A stretch of DNA of 64,000 nt from the NCBI GenBank assembly GCA_019843655.1, contig JACDQD010000103.1:7812001-7876000 (forward strand), in the 5' to 3' direction. Under the pieces are notes generated by a model. That model was not told the origin of the DNA, made no database searches, and was given only the letters and a program-made list of their open reading frames with translations. This stretch comes from Lethocerus indicus. Taxonomy: Eukaryota > Arthropoda > Insecta > Hemiptera > Belostomatidae. Below, one piece after another: positions 23,440-34,381 of the stretch (the stretch's first letter is position 1; each line of letters starts with the position of its first letter). A program made the position numbers and the translations under genes.

Positions 23440-23645
23440 TCCTACTAATTCGAAAAAGCGCCGCTAGATAGTAGGCCGTTAAGTGTGATAGTGACATGGT
23501 GTGAGAAATTTCCACCAGGGAGCAGCACTACTGCACAGGGAATGGTGATACGGGTGCTAGTAGTTCCAGAAGTCGCCACCAGAGGGTAGCACTCTGAGGG
23601 TGGTGCGGAAATGAAATAAAGTTCGTTGGGTCCACTTGCACCTAT
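23440..23645. repeat. Interspersed repeat shared with the 60.9-61.1 kb element
   Basis: GGTGGTGCGGAAATG, then AAAGTTCGTTGGGT and CACTTGCAC at 23596-23641 recur twice at 60938-61072. Upstream of it are GCGCCGCTAGATAG (23459-23472) and two CCACCAG-GGG blocks (near 23515 and 23580) that resemble half of a CTCF-type site. The repeat ends about 140 bp before the CFAP100-like start codon, so it could lie in that gene's promoter. Confidence 0.55.
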
Positions 23646-23785
23646 CCTACAGGAAGCGGAGGATCCTACTTTTCATTTTTGCGAATTACTTAATGTATGG
23701 TACAGGAAACAGGAAAGGATTACAACTAAGGCCCTAAATTTACAGTACTATATCATTTTCATAAAACATTCTGATCTGTTGGTAG

Positions 23786-25822
23786 ATGTCGACAGAAACA
23801 CTGCGGCTGAGTAATCTAGATAAGTCACGACTGGTAAAAATATTGAAATTTGAAAATGGCATAAAGGCCAGGAGGGAAAGAGTGAAGGTACCTACAATCG
23901 TGGAAAAGCTCACGCACACGAGTACAAGTAAAGTGTCCACAGTTTCTTATTTCACTGAATCCAAGACCCTAAAAAAGGGGAAGGGTTCAAAAAGGGACGT
24001 ACTCCAGGAAAGCCCTTTTGCAGTCGGCAAAGTTAGGCAGAAAAGGCCAAAAGATACTAAAAAAGAGAGTGAAGGTTATTTGAGGCCGACATATCGAGGG
24101 AGACAGTTTCAAGATGTGCTCGAAAGAGTTTATATTCGTTCGGAGAGTGGGTCGATGCCGCAGTCCAAGTGCGATGTCGACCCGGACTATTTCAAGTTGA
24201 TACAGGGTCGGCCTACAGGCAGAAAGTTCAGGCGCGATCACTTTGTCTCTACCATCAGCCAGACATTCTGCACAAATCTAACTAATGGATTCATCAAAGA
24301 TGAGATCATGCACTATAACGAACGAAATCTATTAAACGAGTGGCACGTTTCAAATATAGACAAGACGTACGATGAACTGATGAACAACTTTGAAAAATAT
24401 TTAGAAAGCGACTATACCAAGTCTTTAAACCTGATTCACACCGGACAGAAGATGTTTCTCAAGAGGCAGGAAAAGGCGGCCGAGGTAAATTCCATGCACG
24501 AAAGCTTCAACGTTGTTAAATGCTCGCTCATAAAACTCACACAAAAATGGGAAGACCATGGATTCTGCAAACAAGTCCTTTATCACATCAGTCCTCCTCA
24601 GTGGCAAGAGGATTATCAAATTATGAAAGAGGAGAGTCGACAACAAGTGGAAAATGAAATATCCCAAATTATGTACCACTACAACGTGTTCCTAAAGTAC
24701 GTGGGCCACGAGCCGGAAGTGGATCAGATTGTTAATTATCTAACGGAACGATTGAGAACAATTGGGCCACCGATCAACTTTTTCGAAGAGACGTGGCAAG
24801 TAAATATTGTTTTTCGAGAGATAGAGCTCCAAAATCTACGAGTTCTGTCCCATATCTCGGCAATAAAACAGATGAGGGATAAAATAAAATACGTGTCGGA
24901 ATCGCTGATTTCCTATTTAACGGAGGACCTGAAAGCGATCGAAATGCTGATTAAGGAGACTGAAAACAATCTTGTGTACCACCACGACAGATCGAACTAC
25001 ATGAAGGAAACAGCGATGCAAAGACTGAATTCGGCGTTTAAGGAAATAATGAGTGGAGAGGAGTCCCTGAAAACGATGGCTCTGGTTCAAGACCTGTACG
25101 AGTACATAGTCGGGGCAAACGAGAACAATCTAGACAGTTTGGACATGATGCGCGGAATCGAAAAGGCGTTCAGAGATATCTGGGACCAATTGAAAGAGGC
25201 TAAAACCAAGAAACTGCGAGTGATGGAGAAGAAAGGGGCAGAAAAGGAAATACACATAATTATGAGAGCGGCCCGAGCTTTACAGAGGGATAAACAAATA
25301 GGAGCGATGCTGGCTTCAATGAAGAGGCTATTCGAGCCACCCGTGGCATGGAGAGCTTTCGGCAAACAGCCCAAATGCAGATCAAAACCACCGATGGAGA
25401 AAAATATAGAAGAGACCGTGGACAGAGAGATCGACCTGGTAGGCGTGGAACAGCTGGCGTTGGCTCGGCACAACCGTCAAGATTGGGATCGTCTGAAACT
25501 TTTTGTGGATTATTCGGAAGACGAGGACGATGACAAATATCAGACTGAATTCAATTTGCCGTCAGAAGCTGTCCAAGATGGCGGAGACACCTTGAACATG
25601 CCCGAATACGAAATGCCCCAGTTTCAAAAGGACGTTATAAAAGCTAGAAGAAAGTATGTGACAATATCTAATGACGATGTGGCATCGCTTGATTCAGACT
25701 GGACGGAATGGTGGAAAGTGGGCTCGTACAAAAAAAAACCCGAAGAAACTGAAGAAAATAAAGGGCAACCCCAACAGGATAAAGGCCAACCACCGGAACA
25801 GCCTATACGACAGGCAAACTAA
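23786..25822 (+). CDS. CFAP100: CFAP100-like cilia- and flagella-associated protein
   Basis: A single uninterrupted 678-codon frame. The strongest similarity I can recall is to CFAP100 (CCDC37; MIA1 in Chlamydomonas, part of the modifier-of-inner-arms complex that regulates inner dynein arms). A DUF4200-type coiled coil spans roughly residues 160-275 and ends in SPPQWQ, like the SPKEW end of that domain. FREIELQNL lies at about 343-351, a further coiled coil at about 360-510, and CRSKPP at about 531-536, like the CRSRPP motif near the CFAP100 C-terminus. The ~145 residues after that (acidic, then Gln/Pro-rich) are extra. Human CFAP100 is about 611 residues. The ATG at 23786 follows TTGGTAG, a possible splice acceptor, so 5' exons may exist. 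Absence of introns in 2 kb suggests a retrocopy or strong intron loss. Probably expressed in ciliated cells and the male germline. Convergent with ORC3. Confidence 0.8.
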   Translation: MSTETLRLSNLDKSRLVKILKFENGIKARRERVKVPTIVEKLTHTSTSKVSTVSYFTESKTLKKGKGSKRDVLQESPFAVGKVRQKRPKDTKKESEGYLRPTYRGRQFQDVLERVYIRSESGSMPQSKCDVDPDYFKLIQGRPTGRKFRRDHFVSTISQTFCTNLTNGFIKDEIMHYNERNLLNEWHVSNIDKTYDELMNNFEKYLESDYTKSLNLIHTGQKMFLKRQEKAAEVNSMHESFNVVKCSLIKLTQKWEDHGFCKQVLYHISPPQWQEDYQIMKEESRQQVENEISQIMYHYNVFLKYVGHEPEVDQIVNYLTERLRTIGPPINFFEETWQVNIVFREIELQNLRVLSHISAIKQMRDKIKYVSESLISYLTEDLKAIEMLIKETENNLVYHHDRSNYMKETAMQRLNSAFKEIMSGEESLKTMALVQDLYEYIVGANENNLDSLDMMRGIEKAFRDIWDQLKEAKTKKLRVMEKKGAEKEIHIIMRAARALQRDKQIGAMLASMKRLFEPPVAWRAFGKQPKCRSKPPMEKNIEETVDREIDLVGVEQLALARHNRQDWDRLKLFVDYSEDEDDDKYQTEFNLPSEAVQDGGDTLNMPEYEMPQFQKDVIKARRKYVTISNDDVASLDSDWTEWWKVGSYKKKPEETEENKGQPQQDKGQPPEQPIRQAN

Positions 25823-26413
25823 GCAGACTGTGGATTAATAATAAACAAATTGAGGGTATAAAAAATATAAGTATAAAGTATTAAGTGTACTTTATCAAAT
25901 TAAACTATATATTACAATAACCCAAATTGTATAAACTAAATAAAATTTCAGGTAACTTTGGACTTTCAATAATTTAGATTTAGACTGGATTTCCATCTCA
26001 TAATATTTACATCACTAAAAATGTGATAACTGCGCATTTTATTTATTGTTTCCAGTACCTGGTTACTGGTATATTTGAATTCAGAAATGTAATTTGTGAC
26101 AAACCTTTGCATCAACAAAATACAATACTATTAATATACATCTGCAATACAATTAACATTTTATAATTCCTTGCATATATAAGTTTTTGTTTTTTATCAA
26201 CAGGAATTCAAAGGCAAAGAGAATAAAATTTAGATTCAGATGATGACAACTGGTCATAATTTTTAAATCCACAACTTAATATATGATTTTGGGAAGAGGT
26301 ACAAATTAGTGAAATAATAATTACATTGAGTACTGTATTTATTATTTTAATTTCATAAGAATTTAATTCTAAAGGTAATTTATTATAATTTAATTCTTTA
26401 ACAAATTTTACAT
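25823..26413. other. Convergent 3' region between CFAP100 and ORC3
   Basis: An AT-rich spacer of 591 bp with no ORF. AATAAA at 25939-25944 (+), 117 bp after the CFAP100 stop, and the minus-strand AATAAA at 26338-26343, about 70 bp after the ORC3 stop, are candidate poly(A) signals. If both are used, the two transcripts do not overlap. Confidence 0.6.
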
Positions 26414-29400
26414 TTAACTTGTTCCTCCCCAAGTAAGCCTGGCAACATGGTCAGTTTTACACTGTGTAGACTTCACAAAACCTAAAAATTCTAATTCTGC
26501 AACAGCTTGTGTAAAACGTGCTCTATGGTTATTGTCAAGGAATTAACTTAATTTATTATGTTACAAATAGTATAACTTTAACAACTAACTTAATTCACTA
26601 TATCAGGGCATACTCTGCTATTTTATTCAAAAATAAAACAAATAGCTATTTGCATTATGTATGAATGTATGTATATATAGAGCACTAATTTTATTGATAA
26701 TTTTATGAACATTTATATAATAATATGAAAATAAAGAGGTAATTAAAATCAAGGATTAAAATTACTTGAACACAATTAAAAATCGTTTAAAGAAAACAAT
26801 TAAAATGAACTTAACTCCATATTATGAACTGAAAATTTATCATTGACGAAGGAATGAAATCATAGGTACATAATACAAAATATTTACAAGCATTAAATTT
26901 TTATATACAAAGACAAAGATTCTTAAGTAAAGTTCAATTAACTTATCCTGAAATGTGAAAGAATTATATCAACACTGATCTACTAAAGGATACTGTATTT
27001 TAGGATCTATATGTCGAGTTTCCCCAGTGAATTCTGGATTAACAATTGTGACAAATGCCTGAAATAGGATATAAAAAAAATTGAATAAATTTGTAAAACA
27101 TAAATTTAAAAATGTCTTTTAGGATCATGCAATAACTATGGGTTTTAAATTCTATGGGATGTAATATAATTGTTTCTGAATTTTTACATGAAAAACTATG
27201 AATTAATAAACAATTACAATAAGTCTTTTGGTAATCAAGGTTTAAAGCATAAAAAAAATGAAAATTACTCACCAAGAGCCAATCGTACATGTTAATAAGG
27301 GAACCGCTTTCTAAATGAAGTTTATATACAATGCAAATGTCAGGCATTGATGTAAGTACCTCAACTGAGTTTTCCAACAAGCAACAGTCACACTAAATCA
27401 AGGAAATACATTTTAACAATTCATCAAAAACTAACTAAAACAAGTAATCAAAATTTTATAGATACCTGAAGATATAGCTGAGGATTATTGAGGGCCGTAT
27501 GGGTGGCGGCCCTAGGAGTTCCAACAATTTTCCTTTTGACACTGGAGATATTGTCACAGATCATGATCTCGTGCAATGGTATACTTGTCAGTGGTGACAA
27601 TGACACTGGGAACAATTCAACCATGAAGTAGTCTAATGCTTCTTTCCTCGCTGTCTCATAATCACTTGTCAGCCTGTTAGCTTTACCCATTTCCACTAGT
27701 TTCTACCACAAGTAACATTTAATAATACACGTGGCAAAAGCTATTTCTGCATGACTTGAATAAAGAAATAACTGACACAATAGATAACAATATAATGTCA
27801 TGTTCTTAAGAGAATTTCAAGATACCTTAATGTGCAATGCGGTTGTACATTTAATGGATTCAGGTTGCTCATAAATAAAATTACAGGAAAAAGCTTATTG
27901 ATCATAATTTATAAAAACAAATAACTTAAATGGGAACATAAATCAATTAATAAAAAGAAAATGTTCAAAGTATGTAGCAATACCTCTTTTAGTTGAGCTC
28001 TGTTTTTAACATTTATTTCAATTTTTCTAGGACTTTTCACCGGACTTCGGGTATTCTTATTGATACCAATGTTTTCCAGGGAACTACTAAAATACAACAA
28101 TTTTTCTTTTACAGCAGTCACCCACTTGCTCTTAGTATTAATGTCATTGAGATATTCCAGCATCTGAAGGATATATTGTTCATTAGGTTAAAAATTCTGT
28201 GTGTCTTAAAAACAAAATATACTTAATAAATAGATGTTTATAACAAGTAAATAATTTATAATTTTATTTCTGATTATAAAAGCATTTAAACAATAATAAT
28301 GCAAATATAATTAAATAATAATAATCCAATCTTATTTATTTACTATATCCATACATTTAATTCCCAAATATTATTGAGAATTCTATGCCAGAAGATTGAA
28401 TATAAGAAACAACTCTGTTTTAATTATTATATAACAACAAGTGAGTTTTATTATACCAATGCATTCAATTCATACCTTAGTCAATTTAGACAAAAGATCA
28501 TCTTTAGACTGAAAACCTAACAGCTGAGCACATTCTTTGTATTCAGGACTCTCTGATATTTTGCTGGACATAGCAGCACAGTAGTATGCTCTAATCTAAA
28601 ATTAAAAAAATTATACGCTTCAAATATGATAAATCTACAAAGGTTCTGATTCTTAGGAGATGAAGTGTCTACTATATCCATATAAATTATGTGGATTCTT
28701 TACTCCAATAAAAAACAGTTTAGCAATTATTCAGAATGGTTGCAAACACCAATAATATTTAAGATTGGTACTAATTACTTATAATGTACACATATTTTGT
28801 GTAATTTATTAAAAACAAAGTAAATCATATGAGTATATTTCTCAAAAGAGATACAGAAATAATTATAGTTTAGATAGGATACCTGTTTGCCCAGAGGCAC
28901 ATGGGGAAGCTGAGAAACTAAAATGTGTAAGAGCCTCAGTGAAATGTGAAACTCAAATATTCTCTTGTGTAACTTTTGTAACAACATCAAAACCTTTTCC
29001 TAAAATAGATACACAACCAAATACATAAAATATATGCGAATTTTAGCGTTTTCACATATGAGATAAACAAATATAGTAAGTTCAATAAACATTATCTTAC
29101 CTTTAAATATTTCTCATCTGTGAGTAACAATATTTGATCAGATTTGGGCTGTGATTCCACATAATTTCTGAAAGATAGTAGCTGATAAATACCTTCAGTT
29201 TGCAAATGAGAAAGAGTTTCTATTCTTTTGGTTAAAGTCTTAATATCACAGCATAGGACATTGACAGGTTTTTCATAGAAGTGCTCCATAACACAGTACT
29301 AAAAAAAATTCCACTGCTTGTTTATAAAATGAAACAAGGTAATTATTACTTCAGAATTAACTTGGCAATACAATGCAAGTATACAGGGAATTACTCCTAA

Positions 29401-32400
29401 AAACTTATTAACTTTAATATGTCATTATAGCCAAGATAGAATAATTATCATGACACGAGTGAATAACATATGCATCAAACACTGCCTCTGATAATAGAGT
29501 CTGAAAATTGAAATGTTTCAAAATAAATCTTAGAATTACTAATGTTTCCAGTCATGCAACTGAAATAGACCAACACATTAATTGAATGTAGATACATTTT
29601 TATGAACATTTGGCCAGGCAAGTTTCATAAAACTGGAGAAAACCAATAATTCAAAACAATAAGACAAACATAAATATATATCAGCATTAACGTTTTGTAG
29701 TGTGCACTCTTTTTTCAGTGCAATTTATTAGCAATATTCATGTATGAATTTTAAAATAACAAAATAAGAAATATTCTATATGTATAATTAAAATTTACAG
29801 TTGGAAGAAAAACCTAAACAGAAGTTGTCTTTCTCAGAACTACAAGTATTTTTCATTCTTAAAAAATAATATAACAATGATATTTTATTCATTGGAAAGT
29901 AAAGTTGTGTTATTAAAATGAGCAGATCTAGAATTAAACTTAGATCCATCAACAGATTTTATTTTACAGGTGCTAAAAATGGTGATTTAATCTGATAAAT
30001 GTTTTGCCATTTTACCTTTATTCCCTGTGTGAAACCATTAACTGAAAAATCGTAGAACAAGAAAACATCAGTAAGAAACTTGAAGATCTTGTGGCCCAAC
30101 TGAAAAGGGCAATCGCTTGACAGGAACACCTGTCAACAATTGTGAGAGGAACACATTAAAAATTAGTTTATTTAAATTTATCTTACAGCAAAGGACGCAA
30201 AAAACAAACTGAATGAAATAATACAACTATTTTATCACTTTTTCTAAATATCACCTTATCTGATAAGTTCTAAAATACAAATTAGTGTCATTTCGCATGA
30301 CATAGCGATTAGAATTGTAGAATCTACAGTTCAAATTGCTGAATAATAATAAACATTCTAATTAGTTATCTTTACTGACGATATACAAGAGTACAATGAG
30401 TGGAATTGGTGATTTGAAATTAAATAAGGTAGCGGCAAAAGTTGAAAAAATGTATTTTGCATCTTAACATGTTTCATATTCTATGTTTCAAGACTGATAT
30501 TACCTTATCTAAAGTATTGTTGAGGAAGTGGACTGAGGGTTGAGACAAAAACAGACGGATAGCCAGTTTAGAAGTAATCTTGTGTGGTAGTGAATTGTTC
30601 AAAGCAGAGATGGTAGTGGCTACCCCGAGGACAAGGACAAATGGTAATCGAGTCGCATAGCCACTGAAATAATATAATATTATACTTAATAATACTACTA
30701 CTAATAATAATAAAAGTAATATCTTCTTCTCAGGTTAATTAATAATAGTTTAAACAGTGTTATAGTGTAGTACATAGTATTGTACTAAAGCAATATTTCA
30801 GCAAAGAAGAATACACTTGGGTAACAGGTTGTAATGTCCCTTTATCTTGAGTACCCTAACAAACAGAAAGCACACCCAAGTCCAGGGAGCCAGGTACCAA
30901 ACTATTATGTAATTGCTGTTAATTATGTAATGTATAAATAACACCTTTTTTATTAGCTTTATTTTGATCTTTTTTTTATTTCCTTTAATTTTGTACAATC
31001 AACTACTTATAGTTATTAGTACAATGGTACAGTGTACTGTTTTGTGCGTGAAGTACTTGATAAAAGAAACCACCCAATGGTAACACTTTTGGGACATGAG
31101 AATTATTTCGATCTATAAATCTATTGTTCTATAATGTAATTCTTATTAATATGTTTAGCTACAAGAATTCATATTTATTGAAACGACTGATAAGTTTAGT
31201 CAATGCAAAATTCTATTCATTTACCTGAGAATCAATATAAAATCGTGTAACACTTTCATTGGGAAAGTTTCAAATTCAGGGATGATGACAACAAGTTTTG
31301 GTTCACAAGAGGTTTTACAACGCTTGGTCGGTGATGGTAAATCTTTGTTGTTTTTGTACCAATCTTCCAAGACAGGCATAGAACATTGTGCCCGTTTCAA
31401 AGAAACCTGACAATCTTCTTCCTCATCTAATTCCATATCTAAAATGTCATCAGCCTGCAATGATAAACTGAACTCTAATCAACATATTCTTTGTGTTTAT
31501 AGTGCAGCCAGTTTCTAAGACTATTTTGCATCAACATATTCTGTGCACACATAATTTAGGAATTTTTGTTGTTTCTAAGATAACAATAACTTAACTGTAC
31601 AATCAGCTGATAAATGTCAATACACAATAATTGTAATTGAAATTGAGAAGAATCTGATGGACTGTACATTATTTGTATTGGGAATACTCTGTGAAATGGG
31701 CAGACAATATAAAATAACTGATAACTCGAATACAAATACCTGTATTTCCGGATAGACTATCTTATTCATGAGTTGTCCTGTCATCTGTTCAATCATGTTT
31801 TTGAGAGAGTGACAGTCCGATGCATTGAGCAGAGCTATGTGATTTGTCTGGTTCAATGACAACTTGGATGAAAGCTTAGAAAACAAAGAGCCATGATCAG
31901 GAAGGTTAACTCCTTTAGAACAAATATAAAAACAAGTGTTAGAAAAACAAAAAAAAGTAAATGGGGAATTAATATTCATTTCAATAGCCACTAATATGAA
32001 CAGCATTCTTCATCTGATTGCACCTGTGAGAAGAGTGGCAGTTGGTATCATCCCACTTTCTTGTGTTGAACTGGTGATGTACTCAATAATATCTCTGAGC
32101 AATTTCTGTGATACATCATCTTCCAAACTCTAAAAATAATAAATTTTTAAGCCTAACTGAACATTAGAGAAATACTGAAGGACAAACACTAGAGAATTAT
32201 TCAGAGAATCTGTATTGTCAATCAGTATTCTTATATGATTTTTGTCTTTGTATAGTATTTTCAACTCTTGTGTGCTTTGAATGCCTAATTAGAAACACTG
32301 AACAAACAAGATGATGAACTTCCTTACCTCTAATTTCTTTTCTATTTTCTTCCAAACTTGAGAATATGCTTTGTACCAATCTTCCAATTTAATTTCTTCC

Positions 32401-32661
32401 AGTGGATCCGTCTCTTTGGCTTTCACTTTCTTCGTGCCTACAGGTTTAAATATGAAACAGCCCTAAGAACAGAAACAGTAAAAATTAGTAAAATAATTTG
32501 AGCAATTCAACCGAGTACCGACCAGTTAATAAAATGGTTAGATGGTTCAGTCTTAATATAAGCACATTTGTACATACGTTGCATTTAAGGAGAGAATGGA
32601 TTTTGAAATATATTTAAGGCGAATCAAATATATTTACCTTCGAAACTGATTCTGTGGCCAT
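26414..32661 (-). CDS. ORC3: Origin recognition complex subunit 3
   Basis: Complete gene, 15 coding exons, all phases consistent: 32638-32661, 32328-32462, 32024-32129, 31740-31912, 31225-31454, 30504-30663, 30016-30129, 29101-29298, 28883-28999, 28476-28595, 27984-28163, 27466-27702, 27273-27392, 26994-27058 and 26414-26522. The 695-residue product begins [15 protein letters not shown], as in vertebrate ORC3. It contains [26 protein letters not shown] (AAA-like core), LEHFY-type [47 protein letters not shown] and a C-terminal winged helix ending [11 protein letters not shown]. Human ORC3 is 711 residues. Known role: part of ORC, which marks replication origins and loads MCM helicases; fly ORC3 (latheo) also acts at synapses. 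ORC3 lacks a working Walker A motif, and none is seen here. SP-x-K motifs lie at residues 187, 499 and 503. Expression is probably growth-linked. Confidence 0.96.
30972..31125 (-). mobile_element. Jockey-type LINE 3' UTR fragment in ORC3 intron 5
   Basis: The stretch shares GTACAATCAACT, AGTTAT-AGTACAAT and AAAGAAACCACCC with the 3' tail of the LINE at 19585-20110, and ends in a plus-strand T-rich (minus-strand A-rich) tail. It lies in the same transcriptional direction as ORC3. Only about 150 bp of the element is recognisable. Confidence 0.65.
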
Positions 32662-32780
32662 ACTCACGAAATCAGATTCCACACGAAATCAACAGGTTAT
32701 GATTACAGTGGCGGGAAATAGCCACTTCGAGTGTTACGTTATATCGATATTAAATGTAGAGAAATCGATAATGGAGTCGA
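32662..32780 (-). promoter_or_regulatory. ORC3 promoter with E2F- and DREF-type sites
   Basis: GGCGGGAAA at 32710-32718 is a perfect E2F core (TTTCCCGCC on the minus strand). TATCGATA at 32742-32749 is a perfect DRE, the DREF-binding octamer, and AATCGATA at 32763-32770 is a 7/8 match. All lie 49-110 bp upstream of the ORC3 ATG. E2F and DREF are known to drive replication genes in Drosophila, so this is a coherent promoter for this gene. The transcription start is not visible. Confidence 0.7.
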
Positions 32781-32829
32781 TTTGAAAATGAACGCTTTTT
32801 GAAATTATCCTTAGTAAACGAAAAACGAA

Positions 32830-33060
32830 AAATATTATTTAAAAAATGATCTATATAATATTTTTCAAATGGCGTTTGTCTGTGTGTGTGTGTGTTCGCT
32901 TGCATTTCCAAACAGCTGAACCGATTTCCACGAAACTTTTAGCGTGGATGGATCTCATGTCCGGTCAGATCAAGAAGCACATTTCCAAATCGTGCGGTCC
33001 GCCCTAAGCTCAGTAGTCACCTCTACGCTGTACACCGTGAACGGCTGCTCCCATTCTCAC
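32830..33060. repeat. Interspersed repeat fragment with (TG)n
   Basis: It contains a TG run at 32879-32895 followed by GCTGAACCGATTTCCACGAA. The CTGAACCGATTT-C-A-GAAA block resembles a motif common in interspersed repeats of many insects (recognised from general familiarity; family not identified). It lies between the ORC3 promoter and the decamer satellite. Confidence 0.4.
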
Positions 33061-33245
33061 CAATAATAAATACAATTGTTCGTCTCTATGACGACCATAG
33101 CTGAGGAAAAGGACTTAGGTCAGAGAAAACTCACTTTTCTCGTCTTAGGTTCTAACCCAAGTCAATTTTCTGCGCTTTTACTCAACTCTCCTTGCTTAGG
33201 TTCTCACCCTGAGTCTGTTTTCTTAGTTATTCTTAGGTAAAATAA

Positions 33246-33856
33246 AAATAAATTCAAATAAATTCAAATAAATTCAAATAAATTCAAATAAATTCAAATA
33301 AATTCAAATAAATTCAAATAAATTCAAATAAATTCAAATAAATTCAAATAAATTCAAATAAATTCAAATAAATTCAAATAAATTCAAATAAATTCAAATA
33401 AATTCAAATAAATTCAAATAAATTCAAATAAATTCAAATAAATTCAAATAAATTCAAATAAATTCAAATAAATTCAAATAAATTCAAATAAATTCAAATA
33501 AATTCAAATAAATTCAAATAAATTCAAATAAATTCAAATAAACAAATAAATTCAAATAAATTCAAATAACAAATAAATTCAAATAAATTCAAATAAATTC
33601 AAATAAATTCAAATAAATTCAAATAAATTCAAATAAATCAAATAAATTCAAATAAATTCAAATAACAAATAAATTCAAATAAATTCAAATAAATCAAATA
33701 AATTCAAATAAATTCAAATAAATTCAAATAAATTCAAATAAATTCAAATAAATTCAAATAAATTCAAATAAATTCAAATAAATTCAAATAAATTCAAATA
33801 AATTCAAATAAATTCAAATAAATTCAAATAAATTCAAATAAATTCAAATAAATTTC
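33246..33856. repeat. Decamer satellite (AAATAAATTC)n
   Basis: About 60 units of a 10-bp repeat. Units are perfect from 33246 to about 33539 and from about 33700 to 33846. Between these, several units are shortened to 7, 8 or 9 bp by loss of bases from the ATTC part. The period is close to one helical turn and each unit has an AAATT tract, so the DNA is expected to be curved. It is not coding: TAA stops occur in every frame. Confidence 0.97.
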
Positions 33857-34183
33857 AAGCGATTCCTGATATAATGTATATAAGTGATGGATGGATTCGG
33901 GACGTGCAAGTGCTGCACTCTGCCGTATTAGTGGTGCCCTTATCGGTCCCAGGTGTTGAATTTCCTTTTTTGTGACGTTTCGTATGATTATATATTTTAC
34001 TTCGGAAAAAGAGCGAATTGAGCTAATTTTGCCCCGACAGGCAGATCTGTAGGGCGCAGAAAGGATTCTGTGATGCGCAGGGTAAGGTTTTGCACGGGAA
34101 GAGTGACCCACAACCGCGTAAGTGGCACAGAGGCCTTTCAAGTGTCACTGACCTCGGCCGCACAAGGATAGAGGCCTAGAGCG

Positions 34184-34381
34184 ATGACTGTCGAAAGCAT
34201 GAATCCAAATTCGAGGAATTGGTACGATTTTCTTGAAAATCTTGAGCTGGCTGAAGTCTACAGTCCTAAAGTGGACATACGACAGTACTTCTTAAGTCTC
34301 GAAAACGGGAGTTTTATGCCCATCAAATCCAATCAACCGGGCAAAATTGAACATTTTAGTCCGCAAACGGACATAAAATAA
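34184..34381 (+). CDS. Hypothetical small ORF (65 aa)
   Basis: An ATG-to-TAA frame with balanced, protein-like composition (NPNSRNWYDFLENLELAEVY) and no low complexity. No family is recognised, and there is no clear Kozak context, splice signal or neighbour that supports it. It may be a transposon remnant or chance. Confidence 0.2.
   Translation: MTVESMNPNSRNWYDFLENLELAEVYSPKVDIRQYFLSLENGSFMPIKSNQPGKIEHFSPQTDIK

Noticed and set aside
26940..27058. Ending ORC3 at the in-frame TGA just after 26994
   Set aside because: A GTATCC donor at 26993 joins in phase to 26414-26522, which encodes the conserved winged-helix end [11 protein letters not shown].
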